DNA of 40,738 nt from Rhizobiaceae bacterium (GCA_020628035.1 JAHDFS010000006.1:10708-51445), one strand, 5' to 3'; shown: positions 17,299-26,893, counted from the stretch's first letter. Notes: a model not told the origin generated them from the sequence alone. Numbers and translations: made by a program.

Positions 17299-18687
17299 TT
17301 AAACTCGTTCACCGTTTTTAACGCGGTAAGTTGGGCTATACATGGTCACCAGTTCTTCAGAAGCTGAAGGATGAACGGCCATGGTGCGATCAAAGTCGTC
17401 CTTCGTCACGCCAGCTTTGAGTGTAACCCCAAGAACTTGCGCGAGTTCACCAGCATCTGGGCCTAAAATATGGGCGCCAACGACTTTGCGATCTGCCGCA
17501 TTGACGATGAGCTTCATCATCATTTTCTCTTCGCGACCCGAGAGCGTGTGACGCATAGGTCTAAACTGAGCGCGATAGACTTCAAGTTCCTCAAAAGCTT
17601 TTCCTGCTTCTGCTTCTGTCATGCCAACTGTGCCAATTTCTGGCTGTGAGAACACAGCTGTTGGGATTAGTTCGTGATCAGGCGAGGTTGGGTTGTCTTT
17701 ATAAACTGTCTCGATGAAACACATTGCTTCATGAATGGCGACAGGGGTCAATTGAACTTTGTCGGTTACATCACCTAAAGCATAAATATTGTCGATATTG
17801 GTCTTGTTATATTCATCAACAACAATTGCACCTCGGGCATTTGTTTCAACGCCAACTTTATCAAGGCCCAAGCTTTCGGTGTTTGCAATGCGGCCAAGCG
17901 CGAGCATGACTTGTGAATATTCGCTCACATCACCATTTTTCGTGGTGACCCTGAGATCATTTCCAGCGGCTTTTTCAACCTTTTCGATGACATCTTCAAA
18001 CTGGATATTAATACCCTTGGCAATCATTGCGTCTTGAAGATTAGTGCGTAGATCTTCATCAAATTTTGATAGGATTTCAGTGCCACGATAAATCAGTGTT
18101 GTCTCAACACCCAGCCCGTGGAAAATATTGGCAAATTCAACCGCGATATAGCCGCCACCAGCGATTAAAATTGATTTTGGCAGCTCTTCGAGGTGAAATG
18201 CTTCATTGGATGAAATACACAATTCATGGCCCGGTAGATTGGACATCGGATTGGGACGGCCACCCACGGCAATAACAATCTTTTCAGCCGTTACGGTTTC
18301 ACCTGTGGCTGTGAGGCAAATTGTGTGCTCATCAACCAGTTCAGCTCTACTTTTGAACATGGTTGCATCATTGGATGAAAGGCCTTTTTGATAAAGGCCT
18401 TCAAGGCGTGCGATTTCTTTATCTTTATTGGCAATGAGCGTTTTCCAGTCAAATGTGCTTTCGCCCACCTGCCAGCCATATCCTTCGGCATCTTCAAAAT
18501 GCTCTGGGAAGCTAGATGCATAGACAAAAAGCTTCTTGGGAACGCAACCACGGATCACACAAGTGCCGCCAAAACGGTATTCTTCCGCCACCGCAACGCG
18601 TTTACCCATAGATGCAGCCACACGACCTGCGCGTACGCCGCCTGAGCCACCACCAATCACAAATAAATCAAAATCATAAGCCGCCAT
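17299..18687 (-). CDS. gor: Glutathione-disulfide reductase
   Basis: This 462-residue FAD/NADPH oxidoreductase regenerates reduced glutathione. Visible motifs are the FAD fold VIGGGSGGVRAGR, the redox disulfide GGTCVIRGCVPKK, the NAD(P)-fold IAGGGYIAVEFA, the FAD motif NIYALGDVT, and the C-terminal HPSASEELV with the catalytic His-Glu. ATG 18687 is chosen because the four-codon upstream extension contains the SD (GGAG, 6 nt before it). The gene follows DUF2059 and precedes the GH19-like and GGCT-like genes on the same strand. Confidence 0.96.
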   Translation of the reverse strand: MAAYDFDLFVIGGGSGGVRAGRVAASMGKRVAVAEEYRFGGTCVIRGCVPKKLFVYASSFPEHFEDAEGYGWQVGESTFDWKTLIANKDKEIARLEGLYQKGLSSNDATMFKSRAELVDEHTICLTATGETVTAEKIVIAVGGRPNPMSNLPGHELCISSNEAFHLEELPKSILIAGGGYIAVEFANIFHGLGVETTLIYRGTEILSKFDEDLRTNLQDAMIAKGINIQFEDVIEKVEKAAGNDLRVTTKNGDVSEYSQVMLALGRIANTESLGLDKVGVETNARGAIVVDEYNKTNIDNIYALGDVTDKVQLTPVAIHEAMCFIETVYKDNPTSPDHELIPTAVFSQPEIGTVGMTEAEAGKAFEELEVYRAQFRPMRHTLSGREEKMMMKLIVNAADRKVVGAHILGPDAGELAQVLGVTLKAGVTKDDFDRTMAVHPSASEELVTMYSPTYRVKNGERV

Positions 18688-18767
18688 TTTTCGCTCCATA
18701 ACACGTATTAAATTGGCATATGGTGCTTTTAGTACAAAATGCCAGCGTATCGATAATAACTTTTATT

Positions 18768-19283
18768 TTATTCTGAATTGCTATTTAGTTTTTCAGTGAG
18801 AACTTTTGAAGATGCGTCGTTCAAATCGCGTGTGATACCTGCGCCCCAAATTTCTGCAGCACGTACAAGTTCCCGACCCATGCCAGCGGTTGACTGAATC
18901 AATTTCTTGCCAGTTGCGGAATTATAAAATGTGGTGATTTCGTTCAATTCTTCGATTGTGAAGTTTTTTGCATAAATGTTTGCAGCTTCATTTTCCAAAT
19001 CAGCACGACGGCTAGCCAGCTTGATTGCTTCCTCATCAACCGCGATTGAAATTTCATCGGAGAAGTTGGGGTTAGCAAGTGTAAGGTTCGCTTTAATCTG
19101 CTCGGCTGAGCGCACGAGAATAGAATCAAAGTTTTTGGTCACTGTTAATGCTGTAATTGCAGCTTTTGCAGCCGCAATGTGATCTGCGCTTGCATCTTGG
19201 GCAGCGGCAATATTGGTTTGCGCCCCAGAGAGCATTAATGTTGCGCCGAAAGTTAGAATTTTAAAAAATTGCGTTTTGCTCAT
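18768..19283 (-). CDS. DUF2059 domain periplasmic protein
   Basis: The 171-residue protein has an N-terminal signal peptide ending near AAAQDA, then an all-helical DUF2059 domain (about residues 90-155, with FTIEELNEITTFYNSATGKKLI). The function of the family is unknown. ATG 19283 has GGAG 8 nt upstream. It starts 22 nt after the rpiA stop and lies upstream of gor, so it is probably co-transcribed. Confidence 0.88.
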   Translation of the reverse strand: MSKTQFFKILTFGATLMLSGAQTNIAAAQDASADHIAAAKAAITALTVTKNFDSILVRSAEQIKANLTLANPNFSDEISIAVDEEAIKLASRRADLENEAANIYAKNFTIEELNEITTFYNSATGKKLIQSTAGMGRELVRAAEIWGAGITRDLNDASSKVLTEKLNSNSE

Positions 19284-19305
19284 AGGTTAAGCTCCGTCTT
19301 TTTGA

Positions 19306-20001
19306 TTACTTGGTCATGATCTTAACACCCTCAGGTGTTGCGATCACTGCTTTTGTGGCGATATCAATAAACAATCCTGTTTCGACAACGCCTGGTATTA
19401 GGTTTAATTTTTCGTTGAGTTGCTTTGCATTAGAAATACGGCCAAATGATGCATCTAGAATATAGTGGCCACCATCTGTGACAAAGTCCGAACCATCTGC
19501 GTTTTTGCGGATTACTACCTGGCCGGACAATCCCATCTCGGAACTAACTTTAGCGATCTCTATTTCGGTGGCTTTTAAACCAAAAGGAACGACTTCGATC
19601 GGCAAAGGAAATGCGCCCAAAGGATCAACAACTTTGGAAGCGTCTGCGATAACAACCATTTCTTTTGACGCTTGCGCAACGATCTTTTCGCGCAGAAGCG
19701 CTCCGCCGCCGCCTTTAATCAGTTGTAGATCTTGGTCCAGCTCATCAGCGCCATCGATGGTCAGATCTAATTCAGGCAACTCATCAAGTGTGAAGGTTTT
19801 AACGCCGACTTCGATACATAATTTTTCTGTTTTGATGGAGGTCGTTACCGCCTGAACTTCAAATCCAGCCTGCACCTTGGCTCCGAGCAGTTTGGTAAAT
19901 TCATCTGCAGTCGAACCTGTGCCAACGCCTAAACGCATTCCGCTTTCCACAAGTTGCAATGCTTCTTGTGCTGCTGCCTTTTTTAACTCTTTTGGATCCA
20001 T
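19306..20001 (-). CDS. rpiA: Ribose-5-phosphate isomerase A
   Basis: RpiA interconverts ribose-5-phosphate and ribulose-5-phosphate. Motifs [20 protein letters not shown] and [12 protein letters not shown], with catalytic Asp, Glu and Lys, are all present. ATG 20001 (231 residues) fits family N-termini ([15 protein letters not shown]) better than the TTG three codons upstream. It supplies pentose/tetrose metabolism and is first in the minus-strand run that ends with aroG, whose substrate erythrose-4-phosphate comes from the same pathway. It is divergent from gph. Confidence 0.96.
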   Translation of the reverse strand: MDPKELKKAAAQEALQLVESGMRLGVGTGSTADEFTKLLGAKVQAGFEVQAVTTSIKTEKLCIEVGVKTFTLDELPELDLTIDGADELDQDLQLIKGGGGALLREKIVAQASKEMVVIADASKVVDPLGAFPLPIEVVPFGLKATEIEIAKVSSEMGLSGQVVIRKNADGSDFVTDGGHYILDASFGRISNAKQLNEKLNLIPGVVETGLFIDIATKAVIATPEGVKIMTK

Positions 20002-20150
20002 TTGCCTCAACCATTATTCAATATTTGAAGCTGGTAGCATGCTAGGACAATGCTCGCAAAGGAAATTCGCAACTTATCTGAGACATTTCTTGGACATTGA
20101 TCTGAAAATCGGATACCTGCAGACATAATTTGAATGATTTGGGGTGTGTA

Positions 20151-20822
20151 ATGTCCGATAAGCTGATTGTATTTGATTTAGATGGCACATTGTTGGACAC
20201 ATCAAATGATCTACTGGATTGTGTCAATCATTGCTTATTGTCGGTCGATCTAAAGCCCGTTGTTTATGAAGATCTCACATTTTTGGTTGGCCAGGGTGCT
20301 CGCGCGATGATCACCCGGGCTTTTGAGTTAAATAAAGCCGAGTTGACTGAAGATGAACTGGATCGATTGTTTGATCTTTTCATCGACTACTATACCGCTC
20401 ATATGCCAGGCACTTCAAAAGCTTACCCTGGTTTGATGGATGCAATTGCGCGATTAACCGCTGCAGGTTATCGGCATGCTGTATGTACCAATAAACACGA
20501 AGGTATGGCGCGTAAGTTGTTGGATTTGTTGTCTTTATCAGATCACTTTGCAGCGATAACTGGCGGAAATACTTATCCCTATCGCAAGCCGGACGCGCGT
20601 CATTTGTTAAACACAATTGAACTTGCAGGTGGGACGCCCGAACGCGCGATCATGATTGGTGATTCCAAAAACGATATCTATGCTGCACATAACGCAAATG
20701 TCGCATCTATTGCTGTATCCTTCGGTTTTAGTGATGTTCCAGTTGATACGCTTAATCCAGATGTAGTTATAAACAATTACGGCGAGCTCACTGTGGAACT
20801 CGCCGATCAATTGTTAAAATAA
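20151..20822 (+). CDS. gph: Phosphoglycolate phosphatase (HAD superfamily)
   Basis: The 223-residue HAD hydrolase has motif I FDLDGTLLDT (nucleophile Asp), motif II CTNK, motif III Lys in YRKPDARH, and motif IV GDSKNDI. A helical cap domain lies between motifs I and II. It likely dephosphorylates 2-phosphoglycolate; HAD specificity cannot be proven from motifs. ATG 20151 is preceded by GGGGTG; the tracked start is seven codons longer without a better SD. It is head-to-head with rpiA. Confidence 0.9.
   Translation: MSDKLIVFDLDGTLLDTSNDLLDCVNHCLLSVDLKPVVYEDLTFLVGQGARAMITRAFELNKAELTEDELDRLFDLFIDYYTAHMPGTSKAYPGLMDAIARLTAAGYRHAVCTNKHEGMARKLLDLLSLSDHFAAITGGNTYPYRKPDARHLLNTIELAGGTPERAIMIGDSKNDIYAAHNANVASIAVSFGFSDVPVDTLNPDVVINNYGELTVELADQLLK
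20772..20815 (+). other. Imperfect hairpin within the 3' end of gph
   Basis: AACAATT-AC-GGCGAG pairs with CTCGCC-GATC-AATTGTT around a 12-nt loop, within the last codons of gph. It may help define the mRNA 3' end; only a TGTTTTT run about 10 nt later supports termination. Confidence 0.3.
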
Positions 20823-20845
20823 TAAAGTGTTTTTAGAACTTAAAA

Positions 20846-22768
20846 TTAAGCACCAACACGTGATTTAATCGTTGTGTTATAGGCTTTTTCAAGCGCTTTG
20901 TCGCGACCATAGACATCTGCGAAATATTCGACTTCTCCTGTATTGGCATTCGGCCAAGCGGTGAAATAGGCGACATGCACTGGAATTGTCTTTTCAACAA
21001 ATACAGTTTTGTTTTTGCGTGGCGCGATATGAGCATCAATATCATCGACTGTTGTGCCCAAAACTGCTGCGGCCATGGCTTTCGGATCGTGCAGACGCAC
21101 GCAACCATGTGAGAAAGCACGTGTATCACGACCAAACAGATTTTTAGCCGGTGTATCATGCATATAGATTGCATGCTTGTTCGGGAACAAGATCTTCAAT
21201 TGACCTAGAGCGTTTTTAGGGCCTGGAGGCTGACGCACACCAATTGAACTTGTTGAGCTAAGAGAAGACCAACTGATAGAGCTCGAAGATGTTGAGCGTC
21301 CATTATAGCTCACTTGGTAGCCCAAGCGGTCTAGATAAGATGGATCGGCACGAAGCTTTGGCAACATTTCATTGGTGATGATCGACTGCGGCACACCCCA
21401 ATAAGGGTTAAATTCAACTTTTTCGATCTCATCGCTGAAGAAGTTGGTTTGGTTCGAACGCTTACCAACAACCACACGCATTTCAAGCTCAGGCTTGTGA
21501 TCTTCAAAATAGGTCACTTTGTAAGCCGGCGCGTTGATAAACACGTGTTTAGCTGCAAATTTTGACGGCAACCAACGTGCGCGTTCCATAGCATAGCGAA
21601 GCTTGTTAATTTTCACTTCGTTTGAATCTTCAACCAATGCTCGGATCGTCTTTTTACCGACGATACCGTCAGCTGCTAGATTGTTTTCCTTTTGGAAAGC
21701 TTTGACCAATTCAACAAGCTTTGGGGTATATTCATCATTACCCAGATAGGTGTTGAGCTGGTAGGCCATGTCTTTTTTGAGTTGTTCAGAACCTTTGGCG
21801 CGGATAGCCATAATGATATTTCTTAATTCTGGATTTTTCGTTCCAGGTTTTAAGAAAGTGCCTTCCGCAATGGTAATGCGCTCTTTTTCATCTGCTTTGA
21901 GCAACTCAGCCATTTCAGCTTTTAAAATGCCAAAATGATCACCCTGCGGACCATAAAACTCCATTGTGGCCGCTGGATCAGCTGAATATGCCAAACGAAC
22001 AAGTGCGTTGCTGAGTTCAGGTGTCTTACGTTTGAAGTCGTGATAGCCAGAAATTCGGTTTGGATCGATCAATCCACGTTGCGCATCAACAACATAGCTT
22101 AGAATTGCAGCTGAGAATTCCATCTCAAAGCGCATCAGATCAGGCCAATTTGTATCGCCGGTTTCTAAAGATACAACAGGCATGTCCACCTGATAGTTCT
22201 CACTTGGCAAGCCAATGAGCTCAGCCTCACCGAGTACTTTCATGATTGCTTTTGCTTGGTCATTTACACCCTTGTCGCTTACCCAACGATATTTTGGTGA
22301 CTTAGAGTAATGCGCAATCAAAGCATCTGCGACTTCTGGCAGCATCTTGAATTTTAAAGAGGCCAGTGCGTCATATCCCAAAGCAAATGGTGTGGGCTCA
22401 GCGACAACGATTGGCGCTTGCACTGTCGCATCTGCGTCAGCATCGGTGTTTTCAGCCTGAATACCACCTGTTGTGACAGGATCATTGAGCGTTGCCAATT
22501 TTGCAACAACCAACTTGTCCGCGTAATAGGTCTTGTAGCTTGGACCTTTAATGCGAGGTGGTTTTTTTCGAAGTGCTTCTTGGCGCGCCAATTCTTCTTG
22601 CCTTTGGCGTTCAGCTTCACGACGTTTTTGACGATTTCCGCCCCCGAATATCGCTTGAAGAAGGTTTTGCGCTGACGCATCTTGCACCATAATTGGTAAA
22701 GGCGATGTTTCCATCAATGCAAATGCCGATAGAATAAATACTGAGCGCGTAGCTAGCTTGCGTATCAA
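20846..22768 (-). CDS. Periplasmic L,D-transpeptidase (YcbB/YkuD type)
   Basis: The 640-residue protein cross-links peptidoglycan 3-3 or attaches proteins to it. It has a signal peptide, then a basic/Gln-rich segment (RQKRREAERQRQEE). A scaffold domain follows, then a peptidoglycan-binding repeat (VKAFQKENNLAADGIVGKKT) and a YkuD catalytic domain ending in SHGCVRLHD with Cys556. A Ser-rich stretch (STSSSSISWSSLSSTSS) sits inside the catalytic region. The start is TTG 22768: it is the only start giving the full signal peptide, and AAAGGG precedes it. It is divergent from fumC. 3-3 cross-links are typical of polar-growing Hyphomicrobiales. Confidence 0.92.
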   Translation of the reverse strand: MIRKLATRSVFILSAFALMETSPLPIMVQDASAQNLLQAIFGGGNRQKRREAERQRQEELARQEALRKKPPRIKGPSYKTYYADKLVVAKLATLNDPVTTGGIQAENTDADADATVQAPIVVAEPTPFALGYDALASLKFKMLPEVADALIAHYSKSPKYRWVSDKGVNDQAKAIMKVLGEAELIGLPSENYQVDMPVVSLETGDTNWPDLMRFEMEFSAAILSYVVDAQRGLIDPNRISGYHDFKRKTPELSNALVRLAYSADPAATMEFYGPQGDHFGILKAEMAELLKADEKERITIAEGTFLKPGTKNPELRNIIMAIRAKGSEQLKKDMAYQLNTYLGNDEYTPKLVELVKAFQKENNLAADGIVGKKTIRALVEDSNEVKINKLRYAMERARWLPSKFAAKHVFINAPAYKVTYFEDHKPELEMRVVVGKRSNQTNFFSDEIEKVEFNPYWGVPQSIITNEMLPKLRADPSYLDRLGYQVSYNGRSTSSSSISWSSLSSTSSIGVRQPPGPKNALGQLKILFPNKHAIYMHDTPAKNLFGRDTRAFSHGCVRLHDPKAMAAAVLGTTVDDIDAHIAPRKNKTVFVEKTIPVHVAYFTAWPNANTGEVEYFADVYGRDKALEKAYNTTIKSRVGA

Positions 22769-22852
22769 TTTATTACCCTTTCACGAGTGTTCCCGGTGAA
22801 TGTTTAACCGATGATGGCACTGAATTAAAGAACATCTTGTTAATTTTATTAA

Positions 22853-22876
22853 ATTTCATCAAACTTGTGATGAAAT
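22853..22876. promoter_or_regulatory. Inverted repeat in ldt-fumC divergent region
   Basis: ATTTCATCA - 6 nt - TGATGAAAT is a perfect 9-bp dyad midway in the 217-nt divergent gap. A second dyad, AACAAG-TT-CTTGTT, lies at 22888-22901. Both are plausible operators; no factor can be named. Confidence 0.4.
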
Positions 22877-22985
22877 ATTGCACTGCAAACAAGTTCTTGT
22901 TGTCGAATGCGTGTTTTTTGACTAGATGATGGGTCATCAAATTGCGCTTTATCACTTGCGCGCCGAAATTATAAGGGGAAATCAC

Positions 22986-24377
22986 ATGACACAAACCCGT
23001 GCGGAATCAGACAGCTTTGGTGTTCTACAAGTACCATCGGATAAATATTGGGGAGCCCAAACACAACGCTCGCTGATGAATTTCCCGATTGGTTGGGAAA
23101 AGCAACCCGTTGCGATTGTCAGAGCGTTGGGTGTGATCAAACAAGCCTGTGCGCAAGCCAATGTCGAACTGGGTTCCATTGATGGCGAAATTGGCAACAC
23201 AATTGCAAAGGCAGCTGCCGAAGTCGTCGAAGGTAAGCTCGATGATCATTTTCCACTCGTTGTGTGGCAAACAGGTTCTGGTACGCAATCCAACATGAAT
23301 GCCAATGAAGTTATTGCCAATCGCGCCATTGAAATGTTGGGCGGCGAAATTGGTTCCAAATCACCAGTTCACCCTAATGATCATTGTAATATGGGCCAAT
23401 CTTCAAATGATACATTCCCCACAGCCATGCACATTGCGATTGCAATGACAGCGCGTGATGTATTGCTTCCTGGTCTTGAAAAACTTCATGATGCCTTGGT
23501 TGAAAAGGCTAAATCATTTGAAGAAATCATTAAAATTGGCCGCACACATACGCAAGATGCAACGCCTTTGACGCTCGGTCAGGAATTTTCTGGCTATGCG
23601 TTTCAAATTGAGCAGGGCATTGCAAGGGTAAATCAAGCCTTACATAATATATATGCGCTTGCGCAGGGTGGCACTGCTGTTGGTACCGGGCTTAATACCA
23701 AGAAAGGTTGGGCTGAAATGGTTGCTGCGAATATGGCTGCAATTACGGATCTTCCTTTTTATACTGCACCCAACAAATTCGAAGCACTCGCTGCGCATGA
23801 TGCATTGATTGAAATGTCAGGTGCATTGAAAACTGTTGCCGCAAGTGCCTTTAAAATTGCCAATGATATCCGTCTTTTAGGTTCCGGCCCACGTTGTGGT
23901 CTTGGCGAGTTAGTCTTACCGGAAAATGAGCCTGGTTCTTCCATTATGCCAGGTAAGGTCAATCCAACTCAATGTGAGGCGCTAACTCAAGTTTGTGCGC
24001 ATGTTATGGGTAATGATGCAGCGGTTGGGTTTGCAGGTTCGCAAGGCCATTTTGAATTGAACGTTTATAAGCCAATGATGGCTTATAACGTTTTACAATC
24101 TATGCAGCTTTTGGGTGATGCATCTGTTAGCTTTGTCGATAAATGTGTGGCTGGTATCCGCCCCGATGAAGACAGAATCAGCAAACTGATGTGGGAGAGC
24201 TTAATGTTGGTGACAGCTTTGGCTCCTGAAATTGGCTATGACAACGCAACCAAAGTTGCAAAAACTGCACATAAAAACGGCACAACCCTTAAGGAAGAGG
24301 CGATGAATCTTGGATTTGTCGATGAAGAAACCTTTGACCGTGTGGTACGCCCAGAGCAGATGCTAGGCCCTAAATAG
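22986..24377 (+). CDS. fumC: Class II fumarate hydratase
   Basis: This iron-independent TCA-cycle enzyme hydrates fumarate to malate. The 463-residue protein shows [38 protein letters not shown] and the superfamily signature [16 protein letters not shown] 22986 is preceded by AAGGGGA at good spacing; the tracked start is 20 codons upstream without homology support. It is monocistronic, with a strong terminator 32 nt after the stop. A malic enzyme acting on the same product lies 2.6 kb downstream on the other strand. Confidence 0.97.
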   Translation: MTQTRAESDSFGVLQVPSDKYWGAQTQRSLMNFPIGWEKQPVAIVRALGVIKQACAQANVELGSIDGEIGNTIAKAAAEVVEGKLDDHFPLVVWQTGSGTQSNMNANEVIANRAIEMLGGEIGSKSPVHPNDHCNMGQSSNDTFPTAMHIAIAMTARDVLLPGLEKLHDALVEKAKSFEEIIKIGRTHTQDATPLTLGQEFSGYAFQIEQGIARVNQALHNIYALAQGGTAVGTGLNTKKGWAEMVAANMAAITDLPFYTAPNKFEALAAHDALIEMSGALKTVAASAFKIANDIRLLGSGPRCGLGELVLPENEPGSSIMPGKVNPTQCEALTQVCAHVMGNDAAVGFAGSQGHFELNVYKPMMAYNVLQSMQLLGDASVSFVDKCVAGIRPDEDRISKLMWESLMLVTALAPEIGYDNATKVAKTAHKNGTTLKEEAMNLGFVDEETFDRVVRPEQMLGPK

Positions 24378-24408
24378 CGGTCTTTAAAGAGGTTTTTAAG
24401 TTAGAGAG

Positions 24409-24435
24409 AACGCCCGATCCGTCGGGCGTTTTTTT
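24409..24435 (+). terminator. Rho-independent terminator after fumC
   Basis: AACGCCCGA - CCG-type loop - TCGGGCGTT is followed directly by a T7 run. This is a strong GC stem, 32 nt after the fumC stop. Confidence 0.93.
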
Positions 24436-24556
24436 ATGGATTTTTTGAATACAAATTAACAGTTCGCCAACACTTTCCGTATAATTTTAACCAATACAAG
24501 CGCTCGCCTACGAGTTTTTGGCGGGGCAATACGAATAATACGAGGGTTGGGAACTC

Positions 24557-25600
24557 ATGAATACAGCGTCAATAGTGGTCGCAACGATGCACAAGCGGGG
24601 GATCTCCGGCTTACCACGCAATTACGAGCTGGTTTATGAAGCTCTGAATAAGAGTAATCCTAATCTGACACGCGAATTCGCCGCTCTAGGAAGTCAACCA
24701 TCCCAAGGTGACCTTGATGAGATTGGCAAAAAGTATTTTGCTCACCACCATCACGACGGTGTTGTTTCAACCGCCCAAGAGAAAATTTCTGGTGAGCTGG
24801 ATGAGTTGATCGGTCGTCTGAATAAAGAAAATAATACGCTTCAAGACTACAATAAAGTTCTTGATGATAATGCGAGTCGCCTTGGTACAATGGCGCGTAA
24901 TCCACGCAATAAAGATATTTTGAGCATTACTGATGCTTTGGCGCAGGCAACTGGCGACAAAATTGAAAACAGCAAGCAGATCATTGACCGCGTTCTCATG
25001 GCGACCAAAGAACTGGCACAAGTTAAAGAACAATTGGATGAGTATAAATCAATTGCAAATACTGATCCGTTGACACGTTTGCCAAACCGCCGCGCCTTTG
25101 ATGAGGCAATGTCAAACATTTATGACAGCAATATCTCAATTTCCACAAGTGCGCTAATCCTATTGGATATCGATCACTTCAAGCAATTCAACGATACACA
25201 TGGTCACCCGATTGGTGATCGCGTGTTAACTGTGGTAGCAAATGCAATGAGCCAAGAATTGCGTCAGGATTCACTTATTGCCCGTACGGGTGGCGAAGAA
25301 TTTGGTATTGTCGTATCAAACACATCCCCAGGTAATGTTGAACTCGTTGCGGAACGCATCCGCATGGCTGTTGAAAAAACATCTTTGAAAGATCGCAAGT
25401 CTGGCATGGACTTTGGTAAAATCACCATTTCGCTTGGTGTTTGCATGGCAAGTCAATGTGACAATGCTGATCAGCTATATGGTGCAACGGATGAAGCACT
25501 TTATCTTTCGAAGAATAAGGGCCGTAACCAAGTTCAAATGTATGATTCTGGTCGAATGGGCAGCTCTTCAAAGAAACGTGCTATGTATCGCGATGAGTAA
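24557..25600 (+). CDS. GGDEF-domain diguanylate cyclase
   Basis: The 347-residue soluble protein makes c-di-GMP from GTP. The N-terminal 150 residues are mostly helical, include a natural HHHH (63-66) and a coiled segment, and match no domain I recognise. The GGDEF domain spans about residues 165-330, with DPLTRLPNRRAFDE, LDIDHFKQFND and an intact active site GGEEF (245-249). The allosteric I-site, normally RxxD nine residues before GGEEF, reads RQDS (236-239), so product inhibition may be lost. It is monocistronic with its own terminator. Confidence 0.93.
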   Translation: MNTASIVVATMHKRGISGLPRNYELVYEALNKSNPNLTREFAALGSQPSQGDLDEIGKKYFAHHHHDGVVSTAQEKISGELDELIGRLNKENNTLQDYNKVLDDNASRLGTMARNPRNKDILSITDALAQATGDKIENSKQIIDRVLMATKELAQVKEQLDEYKSIANTDPLTRLPNRRAFDEAMSNIYDSNISISTSALILLDIDHFKQFNDTHGHPIGDRVLTVVANAMSQELRQDSLIARTGGEEFGIVVSNTSPGNVELVAERIRMAVEKTSLKDRKSGMDFGKITISLGVCMASQCDNADQLYGATDEALYLSKNKGRNQVQMYDSGRMGSSSKKRAMYRDE

Positions 25601-25641
25601 GTAGCTCAATCTGATCTAAAAGCTCAATTTAAGTCTTAAAC

Positions 25642-25673
25642 ACCGCCGCAAGAAAATCTTGAGGCGGTTTTTT
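25642..25673 (+). terminator. Rho-independent terminator after GGDEF gene
   Basis: ACCGCC-G-CAAG / CTTG-A-GGCGGT forms a stem around AAAAT and is followed by TTTTTT. It lies 41 nt past the GGDEF stop. Confidence 0.9.
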
Positions 25674-25771
25674 GTGTTGAACTTTTAATGAATGATCGAC
25701 AACCGTGGCAAGTGGTTTAACAAAAATGAGCGGATTTGGCGTTCAGTGTCGATGATTTTTTGAGGGAAGGT

Positions 25772-26893
25772 TTACAACTTGCCAGTTGGTTCGTCATCTT
25801 GGAGAAATTTTGGACCAACGATGCGGACTTTTCGATCGGCTTCTTCCAATGGTTTTCCGGTTCTGCTCACGCTGGTAATTGCCTGAACATCTTCATCCGT
25901 CAACTTGCCAGCAAGATTAGAAATTGTTTCAGGATCCTCACCGCGATCAATTCGGTCAACGGGAACAATTGTCAGCCCAGCTGTGGACGCGTTTTCTACA
26001 TCACCGTTTTCTTCACGTTCCTTTAAGATGCGTTCACGGCGAGCCATTTCGGCATGAAAAGCAGACATATTGCATGAACATGCTTCGGATTTGGGTCCTG
26101 AACGGGTTTTATAAGAAAATGCGTAAGGTTGGCTCGTATATGCCTGACCACCCCGATAGGAGATCATATCTTCACTTTCTTGATCACGTGAGCGGTGAAA
26201 GAACAAATTTGTTTCTGTTCCCGGGCACATCAATTGGCAAGCCAGTTCATCACGTTCAAATGATGAGGATGATGTGTTTGATGAGATGGGAAAGAAAAAC
26301 CCGTCGCAAGAACGCACGCACATCGTGCGGTATTGTCCGATATTGCGCGCTGAATTTGGTAGGGTCACAACTCTTTGCCGGGGTTTACGACCACCGCTCT
26401 TGCCTAAAATGCGCACCCCATTACCCAATGATTGACCTTGGTTTGAAGGTGTCGTCGGGGTTTGTGTTGCTGATGCACTGATCACAGAATTATCACCGCA
26501 ATTAAAAGCTTCCAAACGGGCATTGATTTGTTCAACAGAAAGTTTTGATGGCACCGTTTTCAGATTTTTTCGTGCATTTGTTAGCTTGTCGAGATTAACC
26601 TGCATTTTGTCTTTAACATCGACCAATTTTTCACAAGCCTGATCAGCATTATCTGAATTACACTTATATCGACGTAGATCGCCCTCTAGTTTTGCCAACA
26701 TTTTTGTTTGCTGCTTTATAGCTTGCGAATAACGTTTGATTTTTTTTGCGCTAGATCGAGATGCGGATGCCGATTGAAGTTCGGCATGTAAGCTGTCGCA
26801 TGATTCAAGATTTTGCGCAAAACCATCAACTGGTATTGCGAAAAACCCGGTCGCCAAAAGGGCTGCTGTCAGCTTTCTCATGGTTTTACTCAT
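25772..26893 (-). CDS. DUF2865 domain secreted protein
   Basis: The 373-residue protein has a signal peptide (cleavage near DGFAQN) and an N-terminal helical, Lys-rich region (about residues 40-130) that could be coiled. The DUF2865 core (about 185-285) contains YRTMCVRSCDGFFFPIS, a CQLMCPG pair and C-S-C near its end. The paired cysteines suggest disulfides in the periplasm. DUF2865 is largely confined to Hyphomicrobiales and its function is unknown. ATG 26893 is kept, with ATG 26881 as an alternative. It begins 89 nt downstream of the malic enzyme stop, separated by a 26-bp palindrome. Confidence 0.85.
   Translation of the reverse strand: MSKTMRKLTAALLATGFFAIPVDGFAQNLESCDSLHAELQSASASRSSAKKIKRYSQAIKQQTKMLAKLEGDLRRYKCNSDNADQACEKLVDVKDKMQVNLDKLTNARKNLKTVPSKLSVEQINARLEAFNCGDNSVISASATQTPTTPSNQGQSLGNGVRILGKSGGRKPRQRVVTLPNSARNIGQYRTMCVRSCDGFFFPISSNTSSSSFERDELACQLMCPGTETNLFFHRSRDQESEDMISYRGGQAYTSQPYAFSYKTRSGPKSEACSCNMSAFHAEMARRERILKEREENGDVENASTAGLTIVPVDRIDRGEDPETISNLAGKLTDEDVQAITSVSRTGKPLEEADRKVRIVGPKFLQDDEPTGKL

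Noticed and set aside
20034-20045. GTAGCATGCTAG palindrome between rpiA and gph
   Set aside because: A 10-12 bp palindrome with no second copy or conservation evidence; expected by chance in a window this size.
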